Positions 1 to 5,508 of a DNA stretch of 5,610 nucleotides are shown piece by piece. The notes below the pieces were generated by a model, which ran no database searches, was not told the DNA's origin, and was given only the letters and a program-made list of their open reading frames with translations. Made by a program: the position numbers and the translations under genes. How positions within the stretch are numbered: the first letter of the stretch is position 1; every line of letters starts with the position of its first letter. The DNA is from DRWZ01 sp964601505 (GTDB taxonomy: Bacteria; Calescibacteriota; Calescibacteriia; Calescibacteriales; Calescibacteriaceae), in assembly GCA_964601505.1 (NCBI GenBank), contig CAZRNR010000086.1, forward strand, positions 1 to 5,610, written 5' to 3'.

Positions 1-26
1 GGAAAATTTTGCAAATTTCTAAAAAC

Positions 27-46
27 CATTGAAATTCTTTTCAATG
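27..46 (-). terminator. weak hairpin, possible minus-strand terminator
   Basis: CATTGAAA (27-34) and TTTCAATG (39-46) form a perfect 8-bp stem with a 4-nt TTCT loop. On the minus strand the stem is followed by G and then five T residues, which resembles an intrinsic terminator. The stem has only two G-C pairs and would be weak. It lies almost 770 nt beyond the permease stop, so any link to that gene is speculative. It could equally be a chance hairpin in AT-rich DNA. Confidence 0.3.
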
Positions 47-70
47 ATAAAAAAATGATAACATGTAATA

Positions 71-98
71 CTATAGTAAATCGTTAAAAGTTTTTGAC
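71..98 (+). repeat. left terminal inverted repeat of the MITE-like element
   Basis: The outer 13 bp are identical to the complement of 220-232, and the whole 28 bp matches the complement of 205-232 at 23 positions. Positions 81-100 are also near-palindromic (TCGT...ACGA with an A-run/T-run centre and one G-U pair), so this end can form its own stem. Confidence 0.6.
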
Positions 99-204
99 GA
101 TAATATAAAAGGGAGAAGAACATAAGAGTAAAGCGAAGAATCTACGCTATTAGCTCAATCATGGCTCTCATTTAGAACTATGTCAAAAATCCTTCGAGAA
201 ATTT

Positions 205-232
205 GTCTAAAGGTTTTTGCGATTTACTATAG
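205..232 (-). repeat. right terminal inverted repeat of the MITE-like element
   Basis: This is the partner of 71-98, with the outer 13 bp perfect. Part of it (210-219, AAGGTTTTTG) also pairs with CAAAAA-T-CCTT at 184-194, giving a 10-bp stem with one bulged T and a 15-nt loop. Both ends of the element therefore carry a subterminal hairpin. Confidence 0.6.
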
Positions 233-309
233 AATCAAAATCTTACTAATAACACTACACAGGAAAAATAAATTAGGACTATTTAGTATTGCAAGTGCTA
301 TATTACAAT

Positions 310-327
310 CACAGTTAAAATACTGTG
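310..327. repeat. small stem-loop of unknown role
   Basis: CACAGT (310-315) and ACTGTG (322-327) are perfect 6-bp inverted repeats around a TAAAAT loop. It could be a protein-binding palindrome or an RNA hairpin. No gene starts next to it, and it has no T tract in either direction. Confidence 0.3.
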
Positions 328-383
328 TATTTTACTTTTCATATCCTAACTAATCTTTTGATTTGATGTATGCAACAAAGCGA

Positions 384-581
384 AGTTCAATCCTTATCAA
401 AGGAAAATGATAAATTTATCCTGTGCTATTAATGAATCAAAATCTAAAGTTTATCAGCTCAAATATCTTTCAGAGTTCAATTCTTATCAAAGCAAATATT
501 TCCACAAATGAAAAAGATTTTCTGAAAACTGACAATCCAAAAGTTCTTTTCATTTCCGATATATCCTGTGAATCAAAGTTT
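384..581 (+). repeat. two diverged copies of an ordered repeat block
   Basis: A 19-nt segment starting AGTTCAAT (384-402) recurs at 474-492 with a single mismatch. Each copy is followed, in the same order, by ATCCTGTG (418-425 and 563-570), GAATCAAA (434-441 and 570-577) and AAAGTTT (446-452 and 575-581). The spacers between blocks differ: 15 nt in the first copy and about 70 nt in the second. The conserved order suggests an old duplication with later insertions or deletions. The sequence overlaps the doubtful open frame at 423-662. Confidence 0.5.
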
Positions 582-662
582 TTGGGAACTGTAAAAACTA
601 AAAATACAGAATTAAATACTTTGTCAAAAAATTTTTATCCTCCACTTACGAGAGGGAACTGA
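423..662 (+). CDS. doubtful small open frame, 79 codons, hypothetical
   Basis: The frame opens at GTG 423, with an ATG at 432, and ends at TGA 660-662. The product would be rich in Asn, Lys, Ser and Ile, has no membrane segment or recognised motif, and ends in PPLTRGN. Neither start has a clear ribosome site. The only nearby Shine-Dalgarno-like sequence (AAAGG, 399-403) instead precedes an overlapping ATG at 407 in another frame, which ends after 34 codons at 511. The frame runs across the diverged repeat blocks, and its composition matches the surrounding non-coding DNA. It is the only plus-strand gene candidate in the window. It is more likely a chance or repeat-derived open frame than a real gene, and no function is proposed. 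Confidence 0.15.
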   Translation: MLLMNQNLKFISSNIFQSSILIKANISTNEKDFLKTDNPKVLFISDISCESKFLGTVKTKNTELNTLSKNFYPPLTRGN

Positions 663-814
663 CAATTTTTGGTACATATTTATTTGACACAGCAATTAAC
701 AAATTCTTTTCTTCATACTTCTCATGATTTCTGAACTTTGTTTAGAAGTTGTGTTTCTCTCCAGAAATTCAATCAAATATCGTATGTTTGAAATCGGAGA
801 AGAATTAATTTATT

Positions 815-1618
815 TCAGCGTTGTATTTTTTTTGCAAGGTATTCGCCCAAAGAGTTTATACTCCAGACAAGCAGAAAAATGAAAATTGAAGGTATTATTA
901 TAAATCTTGGGTATATTGATATTGCTCTGAATCCTTCTTCAGCGAGAACTCCTAAAGATGAAGCTGGTGGTTTCAGTCCAAGACCTATGAAAGACAATCC
1001 AGATTCAGTCAAAATAGCTGTAGGTATCCTCAGAACGAGCATCACGATAACATAATTTATTATGTTAGGTATAATGTGTTTGTAAAAAAGCCTCAAAGTA
1101 GAATTTCCCACAAGGATTGCAGATGTTATAAAGTCCTCGTTTTTGAGTTTCATAACTTCTCCCCTTATGACTCTTGCAACAGAAAGCCAAGCCCCAAGAG
1201 ATATAGCCAAAACTATGGCCAACTCACCCTGCCCTATCACAAGAGATATCAGAACTATCAGTATTATATCCGGGATTGAAATGAAAAAATCAATGAATCT
1301 CATTATGAGAAGATCAATCAAACCCCCAAACCATCCAGATATTACACCTATGGTTGTTCCAAGTATTGTAGCAAGTAAAGCAGATATTATCGCAACCCTT
1401 AAAGATATTCCAAGACCGTATGAAGTTCTTGCAAGCAGGTCTCTTCCTATCTCATCTGTTCCAAAGGGGTGTTGCAATGAAAAACCTTCAAGTGCTCTTT
1501 CTGGAAACTGTTCATAATATGTGTATGGCAAAATCGGATAAGATAGGGCAAAAAGGAAAAGAAAAATAAGAAATGCTATGGCAATCCTAACATCTAACGG
1601 CAAAGATCTAAAGAACAT
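815..1618 (-). CDS. ABC transporter permease, OppC/DppC type (peptide/nickel family)
   Basis: This is an inner-membrane permease subunit of the dipeptide/oligopeptide/nickel ABC importer family. In that family it pairs with an OppB-like permease, two ATPases and a binding protein. The 267-aa product has an OppC-type N-terminus: one membrane helix at about 11-33, then an outside segment ending in FGTDEIGRDLLAR (52-64), a family hallmark. The binding-protein-dependent permease domain follows, with helices near 72-96, 102-126, 130-150, 187-208 and 236-258. The EAA loop that docks on the ATPase lies at about 161-185 (ends HIIPN). LSFIGLGLKPP (208-218) is also typical. ATG 1618 is the first ATG after an in-frame stop; no Shine-Dalgarno is evident. 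It lies 83 nt downstream of hppA with no terminator between them, so readthrough is possible. No OppB, ATPase or binding protein is in the window. The substrate cannot be told from this subunit alone. Confidence 0.9.
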   Translation of the reverse strand: MFFRSLPLDVRIAIAFLIFLFLFALSYPILPYTYYEQFPERALEGFSLQHPFGTDEIGRDLLARTSYGLGISLRVAIISALLATILGTTIGVISGWFGGLIDLLIMRFIDFFISIPDIILIVLISLVIGQGELAIVLAISLGAWLSVARVIRGEVMKLKNEDFITSAILVGNSTLRLFYKHIIPNIINYVIVMLVLRIPTAILTESGLSFIGLGLKPPASSLGVLAEEGFRAISIYPRFIIIPSIFIFLLVWSINSLGEYLAKKIQR

Positions 1619-1701
1619 AAGCGATAATAAAATAATTATCTTGATTACCTTACTACTTATTCCTAATTACTTTATCCACTATTTCTCAAAACACGAGCAA
1701 C

Positions 1702-3723
1702 TTACTTTATAAATCCGATGATCTGATTTAGCTTGAATATAAGAGGAGCAAAAACAAGTGATGTGACGGTTATAAGCTTCATAAGTATGTTCATAGATGG
1801 TCCTGCGGAGTCTTTGAATGGGTCTCCGACTGTATCACCGACAACAGCTGCCTTGTGAGGGTCAGATCTCTTTCCACCAAAATTTCCAGCTTCTATATAT
1901 TTTTTGGCATTATCCCATGCTCCTCCTGAGTTAGCCATAAGTATTCCTATGATGTAACCTGAAGCTGTTACACCAATCAAAAAGGAAGCAAGAGCAACTG
2001 GTCCCAGCAGAGAACCAACTACTATTGGAGATATGACTGCCGCAATACCAGGCAAAATCATTCTTCTTATACCTGCAACAGTTGCTATACCTATGCACCT
2101 TGAGTAATCCGGGTCAGCTTTTCCTTCTTTCAGTCCGGGAATTTCTCTCCACTGTCTCCGTATTTCATTGACCATATCATAAGCTGCTGAACCCACAGCT
2201 CTTATTATTATCGCCGAAAGTAAAGCAGGAATTGAAACACCGATCATTACTCCCGCTATACTCTCTGGACTCATTATATTGAAAGTGATATTCGGATAAT
2301 ACTTTCCCATGATCTTTGAATAAACAAGGAAGAACGCAAGGGCTGTAAGGACCGCCGAACCTATTGCAAATCCTTTACCTATAGCAGCTGTTGTGTTTCC
2401 AAGAGCATCAAGACGGTCTGTTATCTCCCTAACCTGCGGCGGCAGATGGCTCATCTCTGCTATACCACCAGCATTATCTGCTATCGGACCATAAGCATCA
2501 ACAGACATCGTTATACCTATTGTTCCAAGCATACCAAGACCTGCCAAAGCAACACCATAAAATCCCCCTGCCCCATAGGCTATCAATATACCCACAGCTA
2601 TAAATAATGTTGGGATGAAAACAGACTCAAGTCCCACCGAAAATCCTTGTAAAATATTTGTAGCTGGCCCTGTTTGTGAAGCCTCCGCTATCTTCACTAT
2701 AGGTTTTTTAGATGTGTAGTATTCCGAAACGAGTCCCATAACCGAACCAACTATTATACCAGAAAGAATAGCCCAAAAAATATTCGGATTATCTTTCAAA
2801 ACAAAGTTTGAAAGAAAATATGATGCTATCGCAAAAATCAGAATCGCAACATATGTTGAATTTCTCAACGCAGTCTGCGGATCTAGTTTTTTGAATATAT
2901 AAACAGAAAGGACCCCAATCAGAGAAGATACCAAACCCGCCACAGAAACAAATATTGGAAATGAAATATACTGATGCAAGACTTCCCGGGAAAAAAGAAA
3001 TGGACTTATTGTTATCGCTGAGACGATCGTTCCCACATAAGATTCAAAGAGGTCTGCCCCCATTCCTGCAACATCTCCTACATTGTCTCCAACGTTATCC
3101 GCAATAACCGCTGGATTTCTCGGGTCATCTTCTGGAATACCAGCTTCTACCTTTCCTGCAAGATCAGCTCCAACATCTGCACTTTTTGTATATATCCCAC
3201 CTCCGACTCTGGCAAAAAGAGCAACAGAAGAAGCTCCCATAGAAAAAGCAGTTATTATCTCAGGGTCAACATCTATAAAAAGCATCACAACAAGACCTAT
3301 TCCAAGCATCCCCAGCGAAGCGACCGAAATACCCATGACACTTCCACCAAGCAGGGCTACAACCAGAGCCTTATCTCTACCATGGTCTTTGGCAGCATTC
3401 GTGCATCTTGCATTTGAAGCCGTTGCAGCAAGCATACCTACAAAGCCCGCAAACGCAGAAGAAACAGCTCCTATCAAGTATGATACAGCATTACTTATAT
3501 CTATAAATACCGCAAGTATCAAAGCTATCGTTATTGAGAAAATCGCAAGAAATGTGTATTCCTTCGTCAAAAAAACCATCGCACCTCTCCTGATAGTCTG
3601 AGATAAAAATATCATCCTATCTGTCCCTGCAGGAAGAGACTTTATCCAAAAGTATATACCTATAGCTATAAAGAAACCTAAAGCACCACTAACTATAACT
3701 AATTTCTCAGCAAGATCAACCAT
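1702..3723 (-). CDS. hppA: membrane-bound ion-translocating pyrophosphatase, K+-dependent type
   Basis: This integral membrane pump hydrolyses PPi to phosphate and uses the energy to move H+ and/or Na+ out of the cytoplasm. The 673 aa are full length for bacterial members, with hydrophobic helices throughout. Substrate motifs are intact: DVGADL (183-188), KVEAGIPEDDPRNP (191-204), DNVGDNVGD (209-217), DAYGPIADNAGG (409-420) and, near the C-terminus, GDTVGDPFKD (629-638). These carry the Asp and Lys residues that bind Mg-PPi. GNTTAAIGKG (442-451) has Ala446 and Gly449, the K+-dependent signature; K+-independent enzymes have Lys and Thr there. In DLFESYV (224-230) Glu227 sits three residues after Asp224, as in Na+-pumping members such as the Thermotoga enzyme, so Na+ transport is likely but inferred. 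ATG 3723 is preceded by AAAGGT. The upstream gap (3724-4002) suggests its own promoter. Confidence 0.97.
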   Translation of the reverse strand: MVDLAEKLVIVSGALGFFIAIGIYFWIKSLPAGTDRMIFLSQTIRRGAMVFLTKEYTFLAIFSITIALILAVFIDISNAVSYLIGAVSSAFAGFVGMLAATASNARCTNAAKDHGRDKALVVALLGGSVMGISVASLGMLGIGLVVMLFIDVDPEIITAFSMGASSVALFARVGGGIYTKSADVGADLAGKVEAGIPEDDPRNPAVIADNVGDNVGDVAGMGADLFESYVGTIVSAITISPFLFSREVLHQYISFPIFVSVAGLVSSLIGVLSVYIFKKLDPQTALRNSTYVAILIFAIASYFLSNFVLKDNPNIFWAILSGIIVGSVMGLVSEYYTSKKPIVKIAEASQTGPATNILQGFSVGLESVFIPTLFIAVGILIAYGAGGFYGVALAGLGMLGTIGITMSVDAYGPIADNAGGIAEMSHLPPQVREITDRLDALGNTTAAIGKGFAIGSAVLTALAFFLVYSKIMGKYYPNITFNIMSPESIAGVMIGVSIPALLSAIIIRAVGSAAYDMVNEIRRQWREIPGLKEGKADPDYSRCIGIATVAGIRRMILPGIAAVISPIVVGSLLGPVALASFLIGVTASGYIIGILMANSGGAWDNAKKYIEAGNFGGKRSDPHKAAVVGDTVGDPFKDSAGPSMNILMKLITVTSLVFAPLIFKLNQIIGFIK

Positions 3724-3726
3724 AAT

Positions 3727-3732
3727 ACCTTT
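3727..3732 (-). promoter_or_regulatory. ribosome binding site of hppA
   Basis: On the minus strand AAAGGT stands 3 nt before ATG 3723. It is the best Shine-Dalgarno match among the four genes here and supports the chosen start. A TATAGT hexamer lies just upstream (minus strand, 3743-3738), but as a -10 box it would give an almost leaderless message, so the promoter is not assigned. Confidence 0.45.
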
Positions 3733-3815
3733 GACTATATCCTACATTAATTACGCTTGACTTTTTTCAAAAAGTTTTAAATCTTATTACTACTCCTTAT
3801 AAACAAAACCCCTCA

Positions 3816-3830
3816 TTGATTTGAAATCAA
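3816..3830. promoter_or_regulatory. 15-bp palindrome upstream of hppA, possible operator
   Basis: TTGATTT-G-AAATCAA is a perfect 7+7 palindrome around one base, about 93 nt upstream of the hppA start. Symmetry of this size fits a dimeric regulator site. The sequence is AT-rich and appears once, so chance cannot be excluded. Confidence 0.25.
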
Positions 3831-4002
3831 AATCCTTTCAACCTAAAGTTCCTTCCAAAGCTCCCAGCTATAAACCACTGAAATCAACATCGCTCAACCT
3901 AAAATCCGGTTCATATCATAACAAAAACAGAAAAATCATGAAAATCAACTTACAACAAACAAAAATATCAAGAAGAAAAAAGTCTCCAAAAATTTACTCC
4001 AG

Positions 4003-4602
4003 TTATTTACCGCTACCTATTACATACTTCACAATCAGGAAACCAATAACGACCAATATAGCAAAAACAAAGGTAAGAGTGTTGAAATACTTATCTATGA
4101 ATTCTCGGGCTTTCTGGCCAAATATCCGGATAACTATTGCAACAGCGTAAAACCTTGTCGCTCTTGAAAGAGTGTATGACACGACAAAAACCAGATAATT
4201 AACAGAAAAAACCCCTGCACCTATTACAAAAGGTTTATCTGATACCGGCGTAAAGCCAACAAAGTATAGCGTCAAAAAAGCGTGCTTATTATAAACTTCT
4301 GAAACCTGATTGAAAAACTCTTGTGAGAAAACATAATTCAGAAAAAAATCTTTGGTTGCTTCCCAGAACCAGTGTCCTATCACATATCCTAAAGATCCAC
4401 CTAATGCTGAACCTATGGTGCAAAGAAAAGCAAAGTAAAAAGATTTGCGAGGATTACCTAAAGAAAGAGCCATAAGCAAAACATCTGGTGGTACAGGGAA
4501 TATAAAAGTCTCAAAAGCAGATATTATAAAAAGAACTAAAGGAGCAGCTGGCTTATCTGCCCAAGAAAGAACCCAGTCGTAAAGCCTTCTTACAATTCTC
4601 AC
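4003..4602 (-). CDS. YqaA-type VTT-domain (DedA-related) inner membrane protein
   Basis: This 199-aa polytopic membrane protein belongs to the VTT/SNARE-associated superfamily, in the small YqaA branch (COG1238). Related DedA and VTT proteins move or scramble lipids across membranes; the substrate of YqaA proteins is not settled. The N-terminus RRLYDWVLSWADKP (5-18) is typical of the branch. The re-entrant/helix core follows: SAFETFIFPVPPDVLL (28-43), GSALGGSLGYVIG (64-76) and GFTPVSDKPFVIGAGVF (116-132), then an RATRF stretch (147-151) and a last helix at 174-196. Usual members have an aromatic-Lys pair (YK) where this one has SDK (121-123). The start is GTG 4602, placed by the family N-terminus, with no clear Shine-Dalgarno. 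It lies 51 nt after the hydroxylase, in the same frame as its stop, and is probably cotranscribed. The hydroxylase neighbour hints at a membrane-lipid role. Confidence 0.85.
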   Translation of the reverse strand: MRIVRRLYDWVLSWADKPAAPLVLFIISAFETFIFPVPPDVLLMALSLGNPRKSFYFAFLCTIGSALGGSLGYVIGHWFWEATKDFFLNYVFSQEFFNQVSEVYNKHAFLTLYFVGFTPVSDKPFVIGAGVFSVNYLVFVVSYTLSRATRFYAVAIVIRIFGQKAREFIDKYFNTLTFVFAILVVIGFLIVKYVIGSGK

Positions 4603-4653
4603 CAGATTTTTATCTTCGTTTTTGCAAAATATGAAAAGATATTTCCAGAAAAA

Positions 4654-5340
4654 TCAATTCTCATCAACAACCTCTCTTATTTGCCTTTCTTTATTCCCCA
4701 CAAGAGTTCCAAATACCAGATCCCAAAGCGGTGAAGAAACCCCAAAGTTTGCGTCATATGTCAGAAAGTGATGTCTTACATGGTGTTTTCTGATGTAATT
4801 GAAAAACCTTAACTTCGGATTGAATTTTTCATAATGCACAAGAAAATGGGAGGTATCATAAAGTAAATATCCCAGAACAAACCCCCCATAAAATGGAGGA
4901 AAATAATATCCAAACATAAACTCAAAAAGATACCAGAACAAAACAGCCAAAGGGATAGAAACGGAAAGTGGCATAACCAATCGCATATAATCCCATGGAT
5001 ACTCATGATGGTTTCCATGCATTATATAGACAAACCTTTGGAGGAGTTTGTTTCCTTTCGGTTCGATATGAAAAACAAACCTATGAAGAAGGTATTCAAA
5101 AAGAGTCCAAGAGAAAACTCCAGATACAAAAAGGCTTACACCGTAAATGAACCCAATAGACCTTATATAGGTCAGATATATCATATATGAAACTAAGGGA
5201 ATATAAACTATGTGTGGAAGATATGGGGGGATTTTTGAAAAGTGTTCAATCAGATCCGACTTGAACAGACGAGGCTTACCCCTTTTTGGCTTCAGGACAG
5301 ACCACCACTCTTTTGAGCTGAGTTCCCTTTCTCCAGACAT
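4654..5340 (-). CDS. fatty acid hydroxylase superfamily protein, FA2H/Scs7-like
   Basis: This is a membrane di-metal hydroxylase. Scs7/FA2H members use O2 and reductant to add a 2-hydroxyl to the acyl chain of sphingolipids or free fatty acids. All four histidine clusters are present in the 228-aa product: HRFVFH (86-91), HGNHH (108-112), HFLVH (165-169) and HHVRHH (186-191). The WTLFEYLLHR lead-in (78-87), DYMRLVMP (117-124) and NFGVSSPLWDLVFGT (198-212) match the FA2H/Scs7 catalytic domain more than sterol desaturases. Helices lie near 43-62, 65-85, 121-143 and 147-163. There is no cytochrome b5 domain, so electrons must come from another protein. ATG 5340 directly follows an in-frame TAA (5343-5341), so no longer form is possible; no Shine-Dalgarno is seen. 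The exact substrate is inferred. A 2-hydroxylated acyl chain is the best guess, and bacterial sphingolipid genes are not visible nearby. Confidence 0.9.
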   Translation of the reverse strand: MSGERELSSKEWWSVLKPKRGKPRLFKSDLIEHFSKIPPYLPHIVYIPLVSYMIYLTYIRSIGFIYGVSLFVSGVFSWTLFEYLLHRFVFHIEPKGNKLLQRFVYIMHGNHHEYPWDYMRLVMPLSVSIPLAVLFWYLFEFMFGYYFPPFYGGFVLGYLLYDTSHFLVHYEKFNPKLRFFNYIRKHHVRHHFLTYDANFGVSSPLWDLVFGTLVGNKERQIREVVDEN

Positions 5341-5508
5341 TTAAGTCTATCATTTATAAATCACAAAAAAACTACATCTTTTTCAAAAACATTTTATTTT
5401 CCTTGCAAAAATGAATTTTTATTTAATACGAGAAACCTTTATCTGGTGAAGGATTAGGGACTTTAAGGAACTTGGAACAATCGGTAAATTTAAATAATCA
5501 AATATCAT
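5341..5508. other. leader/intergenic region upstream of the hydroxylase
   Basis: This AT-rich DNA probably contains the hydroxylase promoter. TTTATAAA lies just upstream of the start (5353-5360) and could serve as a -10 box for a near-leaderless message, but no -35 at normal spacing is apparent. A 6-codon minus-strand frame (5372-5392, MFLKKM) is preceded by AAGGA with a 7-nt spacer. No terminator for a gene entering from the right was found. No riboswitch was recognised. Confidence 0.4.

Larger units (their letters stand above)
71..232. mobile_element. MITE-like element, 162 bp, with 28-bp imperfect terminal inverted repeats
   Basis: The left end CTATAGTAAATCG (71-83) and right end CGATTTACTATAG (220-232) are perfect 13-bp inverted repeats. 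The match continues inward without gaps: 71-98 against the complement of 205-232 agrees at 23 of 28 positions. The interior has no open frame of useful length and is structured. The left end folds on itself (81-100), and 184-194 pairs with 210-219. Short non-coding length with terminal inverted repeats is the definition of a MITE mobilised by a transposase supplied elsewhere. No clear target duplication flanks the ends. The outer CTATAG contains TA, so a TA-targeting transposase (IS630/mariner-like) is possible but unproven. The alternative is a structured RNA or a chance inverted repeat. The family is not recognised. Confidence 0.5.
1..814. other. AT-rich intergenic region, repeat-rich, no convincing gene
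   Basis: This stretch lies downstream of the ABC permease, which ends at 815. It holds a small hairpin (27-46), a MITE-like inverted-repeat element (71-232), a short stem-loop (310-327) and two diverged copies of a repeat block (384-452 and 474-581). One 79-codon open frame lies at 423-662. Two more weak AT-rich hairpins occur at 729-747 and 774-790. Each has a 7-bp stem with one G-U pair and no T tract, so neither looks like a good terminator for the permease. No tRNA or rRNA pattern was seen. The density of short diverged repeats suggests a site where small elements accumulate, or a decayed locus. Confidence 0.7.
3724..4002. other. intergenic gap with strand-skewed composition, no gene
   Basis: These 279 bp separate the YqaA-like gene from hppA, both on the minus strand. 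No open frame with a believable start was found. A plus-strand frame from TTG 3821 runs antisense into the YqaA-like gene and is dismissed. Over 3801-3980 the plus strand has 13 G against 44 C by hand count, so a transcript from the minus strand would be G- and U-rich and poor in C. No convincing terminator follows the YqaA-like stop. The gap probably holds the hppA promoter and leader. Confidence 0.6.

Noticed and set aside
384..581. CRISPR array
   Set aside because: There are only two copies, with motifs broken by spacers of unequal length, no regular repeat-spacer pattern and no cas gene.
729..790. Intrinsic terminator for the ABC permease
   Set aside because: The two hairpins (729-747 and 774-790) have AT-rich 7-bp stems with a G-U pair and no following T tract on the minus strand.
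1..814. tRNA or other structured RNA gene
   Set aside because: No cloverleaf, T-loop consensus or CCA end was found. The inverted repeats present fit a mobile-type repeat better than a known RNA family.
1076..1517. Plus-strand open frames of 67 and 124 codons inside the permease gene
   Set aside because: Both lie antisense to the clearly identified OppC-type permease and have no recognisable domain.
1619..1701. Terminator or promoter between hppA and the permease
   Set aside because: No stem-loop with a T tract and no convincing -35/-10 pair is visible, so nothing was annotated.
3083..3601. 172-codon plus-strand open frame inside hppA
   Set aside because: It is fully antisense to a highly conserved gene, and its Ala/Ser/Thr/Ile-rich product reflects the reverse reading of hppA codons.
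3821..4150. 109-codon plus-strand frame starting at TTG between hppA and the YqaA-like gene
   Set aside because: It overlaps the YqaA-like gene by about 150 nt in antisense. Its Lys/Ser-rich product follows from the G-poor composition, and it has no ribosome site.
4809..5190. Short frames of 69 codons (minus) and 61 codons (plus) inside the hydroxylase gene
   Set aside because: They overlap the catalytic domain of a well-supported gene in other frames.
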